This document shows positions 63,031-64,000 of a DNA stretch of 64,000 nucleotides, in pieces; within the stretch, counting starts at the first letter, position 1, and every line of letters starts with the position of its first letter. The position numbers and the translations under genes were made by a program. Location: NCBI RefSeq assembly GCF_004363245.1, contig NZ_SNYV01000011.1, positions 1,364,001 to 1,428,000 of the forward strand. Reading direction: 5' to 3'. Below the pieces are notes generated by a model. That model was not told where the DNA came from, ran no database searches, and worked only from the letters and a program-made list of their open reading frames with translations. The stretch is from Sphingobacterium yanglingense (GTDB taxonomy: Bacteria; Bacteroidota; Bacteroidia; Sphingobacteriales; Sphingobacteriaceae).

Positions 63031-64000
63031 CTAATTCATCCATGATTTGTAATAATCAGGATCTTCCAATGCTAACGCATCCTCCGTCAACATCAACGGT
63101 CTAAAAGGATCGATCATTACCGCCAATTCATCTGTCCGTGTTTGCCCGATACTTTTCTCAACCGTACCTGGGTGCGGTCCATGTGGTATCCCTCCCGGAT
63201 GCAACGTAATCTGTCCTTTCTCCACCGACTTACGGCTCATAAAATCGCCATCCACATAGTACAAAAGTTCATCAGAATCGACATTACTATGATTGTAAGG
63301 AGCCGGAACCGCTAATGGATGATAATCGTATAAGCGAGGGCAAAAACTACACAATACAAATGCATCCGTTTCGAAAGTCTGATGTACCGGAGGAGGTTGG
63401 TGCAACATCCCCGTGATAGGCATAAAATCGTGAATAGAAAAAGCCCATGGATAGTGATAGCCATCCCAACCAATAAAATCAAACGGGTGGCTGCCATACA
63501 CATACGGATAGATCAACCCCTCTTTTTTTATCTTGACCTCAAAATCCCCCATTTCATCAAAGGTCTCCAGATTTTCAGGCACACGGATATCACGTTCATA
63601 GAATGGAGCGTGCTCCATCAATTGTCCAAATTCATTGCGGTAACGCTTTGGCGTACGAACTGGAGAAAAAGACTCTACGATCAACAAACGATTTGCCGTA
63701 TCCTCAAAGTGAAGTTGATAGATCGTACCTCGTGGAATAACCAGATAGTCCCCATAAGAAAATGTAATCTGACCATATCCCGTTTTTAAAACACCTCGTC
63801 CCTCATGGATAAATATGATTTCATCAGCCTGACTATTCTTATAGAAATAGTCTGTCATCGAATGTCGGGGAGCAGCCAAGGAGATGTGCAGATCATGGTT
63901 CACCAATACGGGCTTACGGCTTTCCAAATAATCATCGACCGCGGCCAATGAAAATCCTTTCAAACTGGTATGCTTCAGATGCTTCTCCCGTGCAATTTTT
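63031..64000 (-). CDS. hmgA: Homogentisate 1,2-dioxygenase (5' end outside window)
   Basis: About 323 residues are visible. The frame stays open to the window edge, so the first 60 or so residues of the usual 385 are missing; the TTG at 63963 is internal. The enzyme opens the ring of homogentisate to maleylacetoacetate. Cupin-type features are EIIFIHEGRGVLKTGYGQITFSYGDYLVIPRGT, the metal-site region HPGGIPHGPHPGT and ELAVMIDPFRPL. It is the upstream visible gene of an operon with hppD and an amino acid dehydrogenase, so substrate flow runs from hppD to this enzyme. Confidence 0.95.
   Translation of the reverse strand, partial: KIAREKHLKHTSLKGFSLAAVDDYLESRKPVLVNHDLHISLAAPRHSMTDYFYKNSQADEIIFIHEGRGVLKTGYGQITFSYGDYLVIPRGTIYQLHFEDTANRLLIVESFSPVRTPKRYRNEFGQLMEHAPFYERDIRVPENLETFDEMGDFEVKIKKEGLIYPYVYGSHPFDFIGWDGYHYPWAFSIHDFMPITGMLHQPPPVHQTFETDAFVLCSFCPRLYDYHPLAVPAPYNHSNVDSDELLYYVDGDFMSRKSVEKGQITLHPGGIPHGPHPGTVEKSIGQTRTDELAVMIDPFRPLMLTEDALALEDPDYYKSWMN

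Noticed and set aside
1..64000. CRISPR arrays, tRNA or rRNA genes, insertion sequences, prophage or integrative elements
   Set aside because: I looked for regularly spaced repeats, cloverleaf tRNAs with CCA-type ends, transposases, integrases and flanking direct repeats, and saw none.

Overview
The window looks like chromosomal DNA of a Bacteroidota, most likely a member of the Sphingobacteriaceae (Sphingobacterium or Pedobacter type). The evidence is three SusC/SusD outer-membrane nutrient loci, two of them under an ECF sigma / FecR pair, many Bacteroidota promoter -7 elements of the form TANNTTTG placed just before genes, almost no Shine-Dalgarno sequences, moderately AT-rich DNA, and families such as DUF1634, KTSC and DUF6882. 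I see no rRNA, tRNA, CRISPR array, transposase or phage gene.

Layout. 1-8400 (minus): sigma, FecR, SusC with STN domain, SusD and two lipoproteins; the last runs off the left edge. 8549-9542: a Nudix hydrolase and a small membrane protein. 9605-18220: a compact beta-glucan utilisation locus, with a membrane-spanning propeller/Y_Y_Y/HTH regulator divergent from susC-susD-GH16 laminarinase. 18343-25004: mostly uncharacterised genes, including an orphan GHKL ATPase, secreted proteins, a BamA/TamA-like barrel and a DUF6882/SMI1 pair. 25080-29678: oligoendopeptidase F, nitronate monooxygenase, and a Crp/Fnr regulator with an AhpD-like target. 29702-34538: a radical-SAM/TIGR03915 DNA repair pair behind a long palindrome, diaminopimelate dehydrogenase, DUF3575 and J-domain/KTSC genes. 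34576-38387: a shortened MutS2-like protein with a structured leader RNA, a TauE/DUF1634 exporter pair and a small RNA. 38399-46778: a second sigma/FecR/SusC/SusD locus ending in a TlpA-like thioredoxin. 46862-49109: SMR exporter with a Crp/Fnr regulator, GNAT and CatB-like acetyltransferases. 49255-58580: a CzcCBA-type metal efflux operon, MaoC hydratase, and a LytTR two-component system. 58780-64000: a second copy of the small RNA, MetA, a thioredoxin, and a tyrosine-catabolism operon (hmgA-hppD-amino acid dehydrogenase) cut by the right edge.

The most notable observations are non-coding. (i) Two related intergenic RNAs of about 70 nt, at 38318-38387 and 58780-58846, share a conserved single-stranded part and a terminator hairpin. 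(ii) A 96-nt element at 36534-36629 folds as a closing stem around three hairpins, behind a good promoter upstream of the mutS2-like gene. (iii) Two unrelated Crp/Fnr genes are each followed by an Fnr-type inverted repeat centred exactly 29.5 bp upstream of the -7 box of the neighbouring gene, which is classical class II activator geometry. (iv) A perfect 37-bp palindrome overlaps the promoter and abuts the start codon of the radical-SAM repair gene.
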